From positions 2,902,001-2,966,000 of the forward strand of contig NZ_JBBOSU010000001.1 of assembly GCF_038005225.1 (NCBI RefSeq): a stretch of 64,000 bases of DNA, given 5' to 3'. The stretch comes from Solibacillus sp. FSL K6-1523 (GTDB taxonomy: Bacteria; Bacillota; Bacilli; Bacillales_A; Planococcaceae). The translations under genes were made by a program, and so were the position numbers. This document shows positions 26,589-34,849 of the stretch, one piece after another; positions within the stretch are counted from its first letter, which is position 1, and each line of letters opens with the position of its first letter. Below the pieces are notes generated by a model. That model searched no databases and was not told the DNA's origin. It saw nothing but the letters and a program-made list of their open reading frames with translations.

Positions 26589-28439
26589 TTAGTTTGAAGC
26601 ATTTGCTAAAGCTTCAGCACGCTCTTTTTCCCACGCTTCTTTAGCAGATTTATATTCTTCATTGCTCATTGGCTTTTCTAGGAGTGTTTGACCTTTAAAT
26701 TTCTCCATCGTTACACCAAATGGAGAATATTGTGATTCGAATGGATTTAATTTAGAAGCGACATAGCCACCGCCACCTACTGCGTACGGGATAACGAATG
26801 CTTCTTCAATTAAAAACGCTTCTGCTTTTGCAAATAACTCAAAACGTTTATCTGGATTTACTTCTACTTTTGCTGCATCTACTAAGTTTTGGTATGTGTT
26901 TTTACCATTTGCTTCTTGGTACCCTTCAGCAAGCTCTGGCTTGTTGTATGTGCCACCTTCAGTAAATGGATCTGTGTAAGTTGATGGATCTGCAAAGTCA
27001 GGACCCCAGTTTGCTTCGATAATCGAGAATTTACCTGGGCGACGTACTTCACCTAAGAAGCCTGTTGATGGACCTGCTTCAATGACAACATCTACATAAT
27101 CAGTACCTAATAACTTTTCCACTTGTTGCTCGATCACTTGAGAACGATTTGCCCACTCTGGCATTCCTGAGTTATAAGGCATTACGACTTTAACTGGGAA
27201 TGTTACTTTTCCAGCTAATGCTGCCATTGCTTTTTCTTTATATTCTGCTGCTACATCAGCATTGAATGAATCCTCATTTGTAATCGCTTTTAATGGCTCT
27301 AATTGTGTATAGTCAACCCCATCTACATCCACGAAGTTTTTCGGTGTAATTGTATTTGATATTAAGTCCTTTGGATTGTATGGTTCATTTGTTAGCATTG
27401 CCGATACGCGGTCAAATGCATGGTAAATCGATTTACGGAAATCTTTATTATTTACTGCAACTTTCCAGTTTTCCGGATCAAATTCTGCATCATATTGTGG
27501 ATTGAAGTTTAATGCATAGAAATATGAATAGAAATTATTTGTATTTTGACGCACTAAGTTTTTCTTGTCCTCATCATTTAACCATTGATCTAAAATCGAA
27601 GTTGGTACAGCCGCTGCATCAATTTCGCCACGCAGGAATAACTCTGGTGCTACCGTTGCAGCTTCTTTATTGTATTTGTAGCGGATGCGGTCAATTTTTA
27701 TTTGATCTTTATCCCAATACGTTTCATTTTTTACTAATACACGCTCATTTTGTGGCTCGAATTTATCTAAGATATACCCGCCATTATATAGGAAGTTTTC
27801 GCGTGTCGTACCAAAACCTTCCCCTTTTTCAGCTAAAAATGCGCCGTTAACTGGGAAGAAACATACATAATTTAACATGGATAAGAAATAAGGTGTTGAT
27901 CCCTCTAATGTATATTCAAGTGTGTAATCATCTAGTGCTTTTACACCTACTTGAGAGAAATCTGTTATTGCACCTGTATTAAAAGCATCACCATTTTTAA
28001 CAACTGTGGCAATCCAAGATGTCGATGATTCATTTTTTGCATCTAAAACATAATTTAATCCGTCTACGAAATCTTGTGCGACTACATCGGCATATTCTTT
28101 GCCGTCATGCGTCATCCACTTTACGCCTTCACGTAGTTTAAAAGTCCAAACCGTCGCATCCGCATTTGATTCCCAGCTTTCTGCAAGACTTGGTTTAACA
28201 ATGCCATACTCATCGTATTCGATTAATCCGTCTACTAAGTTTGCTGCCACTGCGAATTCGTTTGTATCTGACGTTTTTAAATAGTTAAGCGTTTTAATTT
28301 CTCCAGAATAAACCGTTTTATATTCTACCGGCTTTGAATCTTTGTTTGAATCCCCTTCTGTACCCGATTCTGTTTTATCACTACAAGCGGCTAAAACAAG
28401 TACAAACATACATGTTAAAAACAATAAATATTTTTTCAC
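26589..28439 (-). CDS. oligopeptide/murein peptide-binding lipoprotein, DppE/OppA type
   Basis: A 616-aa family 5 solute-binding protein. The start is GTG at 28439 (AGGGGG 7 nt upstream). It gives a lipoprotein signal peptide ending in the lipobox LAAC; the longer frame would bury it. The mature part has SLAESWESNADATVWTFKLREGVKW, the family 5 signature. It is large for the family but close to OppA-like proteins. Context with YkfA/B/C and DppA suggests it binds free murein peptides. Confidence 0.9.
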   Translation of the reverse strand: MKKYLLFLTCMFVLVLAACSDKTESGTEGDSNKDSKPVEYKTVYSGEIKTLNYLKTSDTNEFAVAANLVDGLIEYDEYGIVKPSLAESWESNADATVWTFKLREGVKWMTHDGKEYADVVAQDFVDGLNYVLDAKNESSTSWIATVVKNGDAFNTGAITDFSQVGVKALDDYTLEYTLEGSTPYFLSMLNYVCFFPVNGAFLAEKGEGFGTTRENFLYNGGYILDKFEPQNERVLVKNETYWDKDQIKIDRIRYKYNKEAATVAPELFLRGEIDAAAVPTSILDQWLNDEDKKNLVRQNTNNFYSYFYALNFNPQYDAEFDPENWKVAVNNKDFRKSIYHAFDRVSAMLTNEPYNPKDLISNTITPKNFVDVDGVDYTQLEPLKAITNEDSFNADVAAEYKEKAMAALAGKVTFPVKVVMPYNSGMPEWANRSQVIEQQVEKLLGTDYVDVVIEAGPSTGFLGEVRRPGKFSIIEANWGPDFADPSTYTDPFTEGGTYNKPELAEGYQEANGKNTYQNLVDAAKVEVNPDKRFELFAKAEAFLIEEAFVIPYAVGGGGYVASKLNPFESQYSPFGVTMEKFKGQTLLEKPMSNEEYKSAKEAWEKERAEALANASN

Positions 28440-28492
28440 ATAAAAACCCCCTAGTTCTCCCTTTTTTAAAACGCCCTGCAAGTGAATCCCCC

Positions 28493-29569
28493 TTAAGAAT
28501 TTTCTATTAAAAATCCTAATCCCGGCTCATCCGTCATTTGAATTTTTTCCCCTTCAAAAATTGGACCACCATCAATTGGATCTTCAACACAAAGGCTCGG
28601 CCCATCTAAATCGACCATCGTAATATTTTTATTTGCTGCAGCAAAATGAGCGGCGGCGCTAACACTAATTTTCGTTTCAAGCATACAACCAATCATGCAT
28701 TCGATTCCGCTCGCTTCTGCAATATTGCATAGCTTTTGCGCTTGGAAAATGCCGCCAGTTTTCATTAGCTTAATATTAATTAAATCCGCTGCCCCCATGT
28801 GAATGAGTGTCAGTGCTTCCTTTGGCGAAAAAACACTTTCATCTGCTAAGATGGATGTTTGCGTATGATTTGTAACATAGTGCATACCTGATAGATCACT
28901 GTAATGGACAGGCTGCTCGACCAACTCGATATTGACCCCTTTATCCTCCAACTGACCGATAATTCGAACTGCTTCCTTTGGCGTCCATCCTTGGTTTGCA
29001 TCTACACGTAACACAACATTTGGTCCAACAGCATTGCGAATCGCGACAACACGATCTACATCGGTCCTTGCATCTTTTCCGACCTTTACTTTTAAAATTG
29101 AAAAGCCGCGCTGTACGGCATGTAAGCTGTCTCGCACCATTTCCTCACTATCATTCACACTAATCGTAATGTCTGTCGTTAATTGATGACGGTATCCACC
29201 TAAAAGTTGATAAAGTGGCGCCCTCTGTTTTTTCGCCCATAAATCATAAAGTGCCATATCTACTGCCGCTTTTGCACTCGTATTTTTATACAAGCTTTGC
29301 TCCATGCGATCTAAAATAAGTGATATTTCTTTAATATCCATTCCGATAATGACTGGTGCTATGACATGTTCAATTGCATGCGTGATTGACGCAATGGTCT
29401 CTCCCGTAATGACCGCGGTAGGAGCTGCTTCTCCCACACCGACTTGCCCATCATCTGTGTAAATATTCACCGCCACATTTTTTATCGTATGCACGGTACG
29501 TAAAGCCGTTTTAAATGGTGTAATAAGAGGCGCCTCGACGAAACCGACTTTAACTTTTGTAATTTTCAT
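28493..29569 (-). CDS. ykfB: L-Ala-D/L-Glu epimerase
   Basis: A 358-aa enolase-superfamily enzyme of the dipeptide epimerase group. The acid/base Lys pair is in ILKVKVG, metal ligands are in VLRVDANQGW, VELVEQPV and ILADESVF, and the second Lys is in INIKLMKTGG. It epimerises the D-Glu of L-Ala-D-Glu so the dipeptide can be split by ordinary peptidases. It lies 18 bp after dppA in the murein peptide cluster, the same role as B. subtilis YkfB. Confidence 0.93.
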   Translation of the reverse strand: MKITKVKVGFVEAPLITPFKTALRTVHTIKNVAVNIYTDDGQVGVGEAAPTAVITGETIASITHAIEHVIAPVIIGMDIKEISLILDRMEQSLYKNTSAKAAVDMALYDLWAKKQRAPLYQLLGGYRHQLTTDITISVNDSEEMVRDSLHAVQRGFSILKVKVGKDARTDVDRVVAIRNAVGPNVVLRVDANQGWTPKEAVRIIGQLEDKGVNIELVEQPVHYSDLSGMHYVTNHTQTSILADESVFSPKEALTLIHMGAADLINIKLMKTGGIFQAQKLCNIAEASGIECMIGCMLETKISVSAAAHFAAANKNITMVDLDGPSLCVEDPIDGGPIFEGEKIQMTDEPGLGFLIENS

Positions 29570-29586
29570 GTTCTCACCTGCTATAT

Positions 29587-30381
29587 TTATGTTAGAAATT
29601 GTAAAATTCGTAACACTTCATAAAAATCAGTTGTTTCAAACAACACCGTATTATGTGCTTTAAATTTAGCGCCTGGATAAAATGAATTGCGGTACGCTTT
29701 AATATGATCTTTGTAAATAATCTCAATTTCAAATTTCTCAGGCAGTGTCACTTGGATGCTTTCGCGTTCCACGTGCATAGCTTGTTCGATTAATTTCCTT
29801 GTTTCTTTTAGTGCTTTTTGTGGGCTCACATTAATCGTAGCTGCACCAATACCTTCCTTCGTTGCATATGTGACAATTTGATCATTTATTTTCGCAATAT
29901 GCTCTGTTAACGCCCGGTCCCCGCTTACAAAGGCAACTGGTACTTGATGAAGAGCAGCAGCATATGTATTAATCATAAATTCACTTGCATATTGATCATT
30001 TATTTTTATATCTGCAACGAGGCTTAATGTGTGTGCTAGTGGATTATGCTCGCTGCCACCTTCACTGTGATAACCGATAAAAATGGCACGGTCAAACGTG
30101 TCATCTAAACCTGCAACCATACACATCGGATCCATTGTCCAACCGCGAATGATTTTCACATTTTCAGGTAACTCTTCTAAAAGTATATTACGTGCTGAAT
30201 CATGCGCATCTTTCAGTAAAATTTCTGTCGCGCCCCCTGCAACTGCACCTTCAACCGCAGCAAGTACTTCCTTTGTCATCTGCTGTTGGAAATACTGATA
30301 CTCCGGATGATTTAACTCGGTTTCATTCCAATGTGTCGTCCCTGTAATGCCTTCAATGTCTGCACTAATATATACTTTCAT
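29587..30381 (-). CDS. dppA: D-aminopeptidase DppA (M55)
   Basis: A 264-aa zinc peptidase of family M55. Metal-site motifs are at the N-terminus (ISADIEGITG, Asp8 and Glu10), DAHDSARNI, and GYHSEGGSEHNPLAHT. B. subtilis DppA releases D-amino acids such as D-Ala from small peptides and forms a self-compartmentalised decamer. The ATG overlaps the stop of the VanX-type gene by 4 bp (ATGA). Confidence 0.94.
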   Translation of the reverse strand: MKVYISADIEGITGTTHWNETELNHPEYQYFQQQMTKEVLAAVEGAVAGGATEILLKDAHDSARNILLEELPENVKIIRGWTMDPMCMVAGLDDTFDRAIFIGYHSEGGSEHNPLAHTLSLVADIKINDQYASEFMINTYAAALHQVPVAFVSGDRALTEHIAKINDQIVTYATKEGIGAATINVSPQKALKETRKLIEQAMHVERESIQVTLPEKFEIEIIYKDHIKAYRNSFYPGAKFKAHNTVLFETTDFYEVLRILQFLT

Positions 30382-31052
30382 TTGTATCGATACTCCTTCA
30401 GTTCATTTTTTTCAATCGTCGCAATGATAGCACCGTAATTGGCAGTCGATTCATGTGCTTTCCTTGCCCACGTCACATTGCCAAAGTCATAATGCCACCA
30501 TTCCTCGGAATAATTTTCAAAACCTACACAAGTCATGCAGTTATATAGCAGTCTACGATTTTTAACCGCAGCCAGATTTTCCTCAGCATGCCCCTCAAAA
30601 TAAGCGGTTGCAGATTTCGCATTTGTTTCATCAAAAGCTGTCCCTAAGTCGAGTGGATTGCCATCAGGATCCCCCAAAGTTAAATCAATAGCACCACCTG
30701 TTAAATGCGGTGCTGGATACCCTTCCTCAATGCTCGGATAAGCCACATATTTTAATGTTTCTTTTAGAACTTGTTCTTCGCTCCAACTAGGATTGGTCAA
30801 AGCAGTTTCTTGCTGTACTTGATCAAATAAAAACTGTTGCACTTGCAAAGGTCGGAAGCCATCATACACGATGAGACTAAATTGTTCAGGCAAATGAGCT
30901 AATGCTTCATACAATCGCTCAGTAGCACCTTGGCGTAAATAAATCGCTTGTAAACTATTCGGTATTTGCTGTTCATAATAACTGGACCGAATAAATAAAC
31001 GATTTTTTAGCGGCTTCAACTCAACTAGCGGCTCATTTGTTTCTTTAATCAC
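30378..31052 (-). CDS. D-Ala-D-Ala dipeptidase, VanX type (M15D)
   Basis: A 224-aa zinc dipeptidase with the VanX signature: YDGFRPLQVQQFLF, SxHxxGxAxD-like APHLTGGAIDLTLGD, and the C-terminal EEWWHYDFGN with the catalytic Glu and third zinc His. It hydrolyses D-Ala-D-Ala, supplying D-Ala. In an operon without VanH/A or VanS/R this is murein salvage, not vancomycin resistance. The GTG start has no clear SD. The frame stays open upstream for about 36 codons without ATG, GTG or TTG, so the start is uncertain. Confidence 0.85.
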   Translation of the reverse strand: MIKETNEPLVELKPLKNRLFIRSSYYEQQIPNSLQAIYLRQGATERLYEALAHLPEQFSLIVYDGFRPLQVQQFLFDQVQQETALTNPSWSEEQVLKETLKYVAYPSIEEGYPAPHLTGGAIDLTLGDPDGNPLDLGTAFDETNAKSATAYFEGHAEENLAAVKNRRLLYNCMTCVGFENYSEEWWHYDFGNVTWARKAHESTANYGAIIATIEKNELKEYRYK

Positions 31053-31233
31053 TGGTTTTTCATTAGATGAGCTCTTAATTTGAATAGGTTTTAATAGTTT
31101 TTCTAAGATCGTTATGCACCCCGTCCCTGTGAAAATATATAAAGAATTGAAATTTCCGAAGTTTTATAATTTTCAGTTATTAATAAAAGTATCATAACTA
31201 ACACTATTTTGGTAGTTTTTTCTTTATATGCGT

Positions 31234-31420
31234 TTTCTAATAAAGCTTCTAATTAAGTATTTACTTGTGTAGGCTGGCTAAGCACATGAGGCGCACAGCT
31301 TTGTTGTACAAATCTGTACGACTCATCTGTGTGCTTTGTGCAAGGCCAGCCCTAAATTAAATTTTTCCGTTCTAATAAAAGCTTCCTCAATTGAGTGCGT
31401 CGCTGCCGTGGGAGGCGACG
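31234..31420. other. hairpin block flanked by imperfect direct repeats
   Basis: In the 385-bp gap between the S58 gene and the VanX-type gene. TTCTAATAAAGCTTCTAATT (from about 31234) recurs as TTCTAATAAAAGCTTCCTCA (from about 31369). Between them an 80-nt imperfect hairpin spans 31272-31351: GGCTGGC/GCCAGCC base, AAGCAC..ATGAG/CTCAT..GTGCTT middle, GTTGTAC/GTACGAC tip. A second small stem, CGTCGC/GCGACG, lies at 31398-31420. No ORF is seen. It could be a leader or attenuator, or a second repeat family. Confidence 0.55.
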
Positions 31421-31437
31421 TATCCTGATTTAAATAT

Positions 31438-32523
31438 TCATTCTAAATGGATGTTAGTTTCATAAGTTGAACCTATATAGTCAAAAATATATCGCTCAAC
31501 TTGATTGCCGTGGCGTCCAACTGTTGTAGTTGCTTGCGCTAATGAATTGAGTATCGCTTCTTCGGTCGCTTCAGCTGCTGCCATAAACAATTGATTCATA
31601 ATCGGATGATCCTCTCGAATTTGTATACGAGATTCTATATGATTATCCGTTTGATGTGGGATGTCATGTGCCGTTGTAAAGCCAATAACGATATCACCAC
31701 TGCCATTCGAAAAATGACTCCCTATACGACCAAGCCCGATGCCACAACGTTTTATAACACGTGTTAGCTGTCGACTACTCAGTGGTGCATCCGTTGCAAG
31801 TACGATGATAATCGACCCATCCGTAGGTACTAATGTGGAATTTTCTTGTGTACAATTTTTCTTATAACGCTCTTTCATAAATTCACTGCTCGTACCAAAA
31901 TTACTTAATACAAGGCAACCGACTGTATAAGATTGATTGGTATTTTCCAACGAAACAAGACGAGAAGACGAACCAATCCCCCCTTTATAACCAAAGCAAA
32001 TCATTCCTTTTCCTGCTCCAACTGCTCCTTCTTCCGTCGTACCTTCCGTTGCACATTGAATCGCTTCAATCGCGTGGTTTGGCGTAACTGGGAACCGGCG
32101 AATGGAATTTAAATAACTATCATTACATTCCCCTACGACAGTATTAACGGTGCCGGTTGTTAAGCCAATTTCTTCATTTTGACTTAATAAATATTGGAGC
32201 GTTCCTTGTGTGACAGCCGGTACCCCAAATGTATTCGTTAACATGATCGGTGACTCAATTACGCCAAGCTCATTCACTTGCACAAGCCCTGTTGTTTTTC
32301 CGAAACCATTTAACACATAACTCGCTGCCGTTACCTTTTGGCGAAATAAATTACCGCCATGTGGCAAAATCGCCGTGACTCCGGTACAAGCCACGTCTCC
32401 ATCATCATTTATCGGATGATCTAATGTGACATGCCCCACTTTTACACCAACTACATCTGTAATACAATTTTTGTTCCCAGGCATTAACTGTCCGATTTTT
32501 ATGCCATGCTGCCTTGCTTTCAT
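31438..32523 (-). CDS. P1/S58 family aminopeptidase (DmpA type)
   Basis: A 361-aa N-terminal-nucleophile hydrolase related to DmpA, the L-aminopeptidase/D-Ala esterase-amidase. It starts KIGQLMPGNKNCITDVVGVKVGH and has GAGKGMICFGYKGGIG followed by SSSR. The Gly-Ser step there is the expected self-cleavage site, freeing a catalytic Ser. I place the start at the ATG at 32523 (AAGGAG 11 nt upstream). An ability to release N-terminal D-Ala would fit the neighbouring murein-peptide genes. Confidence 0.88.
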   Translation of the reverse strand: MKARQHGIKIGQLMPGNKNCITDVVGVKVGHVTLDHPINDDGDVACTGVTAILPHGGNLFRQKVTAASYVLNGFGKTTGLVQVNELGVIESPIMLTNTFGVPAVTQGTLQYLLSQNEEIGLTTGTVNTVVGECNDSYLNSIRRFPVTPNHAIEAIQCATEGTTEEGAVGAGKGMICFGYKGGIGSSSRLVSLENTNQSYTVGCLVLSNFGTSSEFMKERYKKNCTQENSTLVPTDGSIIIVLATDAPLSSRQLTRVIKRCGIGLGRIGSHFSNGSGDIVIGFTTAHDIPHQTDNHIESRIQIREDHPIMNQLFMAAAEATEEAILNSLAQATTTVGRHGNQVERYIFDYIGSTYETNIHLE

Positions 32524-32570
32524 ATAATTCAACACTCCTTATTCCTATGTAATTAGAATTCTCCTAAATA

Positions 32571-32599
32571 AGGAGCTACCAATTACACAGGTAGCTCCT
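32571..32599 (-). terminator. hairpin between cstA and the S58 peptidase gene
   Basis: A perfect 10-bp stem (AGGAGCTACC/GGTAGCTCCT), 9-nt loop. The minus-strand tail TTATTTAGG is only partly T-rich, so it may be an attenuator rather than a full stop. Confidence 0.6.
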
Positions 32600-32614
32600 A
32601 GTTGAACAGACTGA

Positions 32615-34066
32615 TTATTTTGCTGTATAGTTTGAAACGTCAATATCCAACTCAAATTCTGTGCCGCGCTTCTTAAATGCTGCTACAAAGAAGATCGTTG
32701 TAACAATTAAAGTAAACCCAGCGCCGACAATATAGGAAGTCGTTAAGGATTGACCAAAGCCCATTGTCGGTTCATAAACAATATAGACAAAGCACATGCT
32801 CGTCATAAAGATTGCTGGTATTGTTGAAATCCAATGATTTTTACCCTTCAAGAATAAATACATCGCTCCCACCCATAAAGCAATCGCTGCTGTTACACCG
32901 TTTGCCCACGAGAAATAGCGCCATAAAATATTAAAATCCATTTTTGTTAACGCAAACGACAGAGCAAATAACGGTAAAGCGATCCAAATACGACTAAGAA
33001 TCTTCATCTGCGGGAACTTAAAATAATCCGCAATAATCATACGCGCTGCACGGAATGCTGTATCTCCCGAAGTAATTGGTAAAACAACTACACCTAATAC
33101 AGCCAACGTTCCGCCAATAGCACCTAAGAGCGTTAATGAAATTTCATTTACTACTAATGCTGGACCACCTGTTGCGATCATCTCATTTAATCCACCATAG
33201 CCATTAAATAGACTCATAGATGCCGCTGCCCAAATCATTGCAATAATTCCTTCAGCAATCATCATGCCATAGAAAATTTTACGACCTTGTTTTTCATTTT
33301 GTGTCGTACGTGAAATAATCGGCGTTTGTGTTGCATGGAAACCAGATAATGCACCACAAGTAATCGTAAAGAATAGCAGTGGGAAAACAGGTAATGCACC
33401 TGGATGCATATTTTGCAATGTTAATTCAGGAATTGGTGCACCTGTAACAATTAGCATAATACCAATACCTACAGCAGAAATGATTAACAGAGCCCCAAAA
33501 AACGGATAGAAGCGACCAATAATTTTATCAATCGGTAATAACGTTGCCAAAATATAATAAATAAAAATTGCTGCAACAATAATTCCTAAAGCAACCTTAC
33601 CATCGATTAAAGTATGAATAAGCATAGCCGGTGAAGATACAAATACTGTGCCGACTAAAAGTAATAATAAAAGTGCAAACACATTGACGACGTGCTTCAT
33701 TACCTTTCCTAAAAACTTTGCCGCTAACTCCGGTAAATGCGCCCCTTTGTTACGAATAGAAATCATTCCTGTTAAATAATCATGCACCGCTCCTGCAAAA
33801 ATACAGCCTACTACAATCCAAACAAATGCAACTGGACCATAAAGCGCCCCTGCAATTGGACCAAATACCGGGCCTGTTCCCGCAATGTTTAACAACTGAA
33901 TTAATGAGTTTTTTGGTGTAGACATCGGTACATAGTCCACTCCATCCGCATTAACATACGCTGGAGTTGGTCGTTGTTCTTGCTCTCCAAATACTTTTTC
34001 TACAAACTTTCCATACGTAAAGTAACCAATGATTAACAGCACAATAGAAACTAAAAACGTAATCAT
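32615..34066 (-). CDS. cstA: CstA-family transporter (carbon starvation protein A)
   Basis: A 483-aa transporter with about 13 membrane segments. Family motifs include AGTGPVFGPIAGALYGPVAFVWIVVGCIFAGAVHDY, SGFHATQTPIISRTTQNE and GDTAFRAARMIIADYF. CstA proteins take up peptides or pyruvate on carbon limitation. It is the short form, lacking the C-terminal extension of the E. coli protein. It heads the leftward peptide-salvage cluster under a promoter with a palindrome in its spacer. Confidence 0.93.
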   Translation of the reverse strand: MITFLVSIVLLIIGYFTYGKFVEKVFGEQEQRPTPAYVNADGVDYVPMSTPKNSLIQLLNIAGTGPVFGPIAGALYGPVAFVWIVVGCIFAGAVHDYLTGMISIRNKGAHLPELAAKFLGKVMKHVVNVFALLLLLLVGTVFVSSPAMLIHTLIDGKVALGIIVAAIFIYYILATLLPIDKIIGRFYPFFGALLIISAVGIGIMLIVTGAPIPELTLQNMHPGALPVFPLLFFTITCGALSGFHATQTPIISRTTQNEKQGRKIFYGMMIAEGIIAMIWAAASMSLFNGYGGLNEMIATGGPALVVNEISLTLLGAIGGTLAVLGVVVLPITSGDTAFRAARMIIADYFKFPQMKILSRIWIALPLFALSFALTKMDFNILWRYFSWANGVTAAIALWVGAMYLFLKGKNHWISTIPAIFMTSMCFVYIVYEPTMGFGQSLTTSYIVGAGFTLIVTTIFFVAAFKKRGTEFELDIDVSNYTAK

Positions 34067-34100
34067 TCTCTCACCCCTATTAATATAATTTAATATTCAC

Positions 34101-34129
34101 ACTATATCAATGTTGTTATATAACATCAA
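34101..34129 (-). promoter_or_regulatory. cstA promoter with palindromic operator in spacer
   Basis: The -35 TTGATG (34124-34129) and -10 TATAGT (34101-34106) are 17 bp apart on the minus strand. A perfect 12-bp palindrome, TGTTATATAACA (34114-34125), sits in the spacer and touches the -35, as expected for a repressor site. The regulator is unknown. Confidence 0.6.
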
Positions 34130-34371
34130 TAAGTTTCTCAAGTAATATATAACAGTTGTGATTTATCCACAGAACGAATCCTTCATTTCCTATATATGAA
34201 AATTTCGTTAATATATGATTCTCAAAGCTCACTTCAAAGGTGATTAACACAGCCCATTTTCAATACAAAAAAGCGCCCTCTAAGTAGGTACGCTTTCTTG
34301 TCAGCTATCGTGAAATAGTTATAGTTAGTAAAGCCATTATCATCTTCCAATACGCAAAATTCCTCATGTAA

Positions 34372-34600
34372 TCAATTACACCTCGGCGTAATTGCGTCCA
34401 GATTTTTTCGAGCTTGCTCGAAAAACTTTCTCTAAATATCTGTGACATCCGCCTGGGCTTAACTTGATTCAGCTGGAGGTTAGAGCCCCACTGAATAGAA
34501 TTGAATTTTTTAGCATTCATCCACAAACCTATAGAAATGGAGAAATTCTGTACCTGCCGCTGCGCTTTCGGTACAAATACATTTGCTGAATCAAGTTAAA
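34372..34600 (+). repeat. composite palindromic intergenic repeat, copy 5 (longest form)
   Basis: TCAATTACACC/GGCGTAATT hairpin, TTTTTCGAGC/GCTCGAAAAA hairpin, ATCTGTGACATCCGCC, then TTAACTTGATTCAGC. The long-form interior (CCCCACTGAATAGAATTG ... AGCATTCATCC) shared with copy 1 follows, then a 25-bp GTAC hairpin, then TTGCTGAATCAAGTTAAA. The terminal TTA (34596-34598) is the stop codon of the leftward 42-aa ORF. Confidence 0.9.
34550..34574. repeat. 25-bp GTAC-flanked hairpin, copy b
   Basis: Same 25-mer as at 15296-15320 with two substitutions, starting GTACCTGCCGC and ending CGGTAC. Here it is lodged within the right arm of repeat copy 5. Confidence 0.7.
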
Positions 34601-34724
34601 TATCTATGATTCCTCTTGACCAACGATCTACGAAGCTTTCAAATGTGATGCCATAGCGGTTATACACTTCATGATAGACAAAATAAGTCCCCAGTTTATC
34701 TAACATTTCATCATTGATTCTCAT
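34596..34724 (-). CDS. small ORF (42 aa), coupled to an upstream 27-aa ORF
   Basis: Encodes MRINDEMLDKLGTYFVYHEV... ending SRGIIDI, with several aromatic residues. The ATG has AAAGGA 8 nt upstream and overlaps the TGA of the preceding small ORF (ATGA). The TAA stop is the terminal TTAA of repeat copy 5, so the natural end may once have been further on. I do not recognise it. Coupling and SD make it a plausible expressed peptide. Confidence 0.55.
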   Translation of the reverse strand: MRINDEMLDKLGTYFVYHEVYNRYGITFESFVDRWSRGIIDI

Positions 34725-34804
34725 CGTATCAATCCTTTCATTTTCCACTTGGAATGATGATGTTGTACGCCCATTTCTATTCGATTCGCTGTTAGTTCTA
34801 ACAT
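34721..34804 (-). CDS. tiny ORF (27 aa), leader of a two-ORF unit
   Basis: Encodes MLELTANRIEMGVQHHHSKW... and ends in a basic stretch (KMKGLIR). AAGGGG stands 9 nt before the ATG. It ends by an ATGA overlap with the 42-aa ORF. A sigma-A-like promoter lies 46-75 bp upstream. Function unknown; a regulatory leader or small protein pair are both possible. Confidence 0.5.
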   Translation of the reverse strand: MLELTANRIEMGVQHHHSKWKMKGLIR

Positions 34805-34849
34805 ACCCGCAATCCCCTTATTTAATACCGCTCCGTTCGTACATATTTA

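Noticed and set aside
30378-31052. Vancomycin resistance determinant (VanX)
   Set aside because: No vanH, vanA/B ligase or VanRS is present; the gene sits in a murein-peptide salvage cluster.
34305-34526. 73-aa minus-strand ORF
   Set aside because: Runs through repeat copy 5; its translation is the repeat's hairpins and no SD is present.
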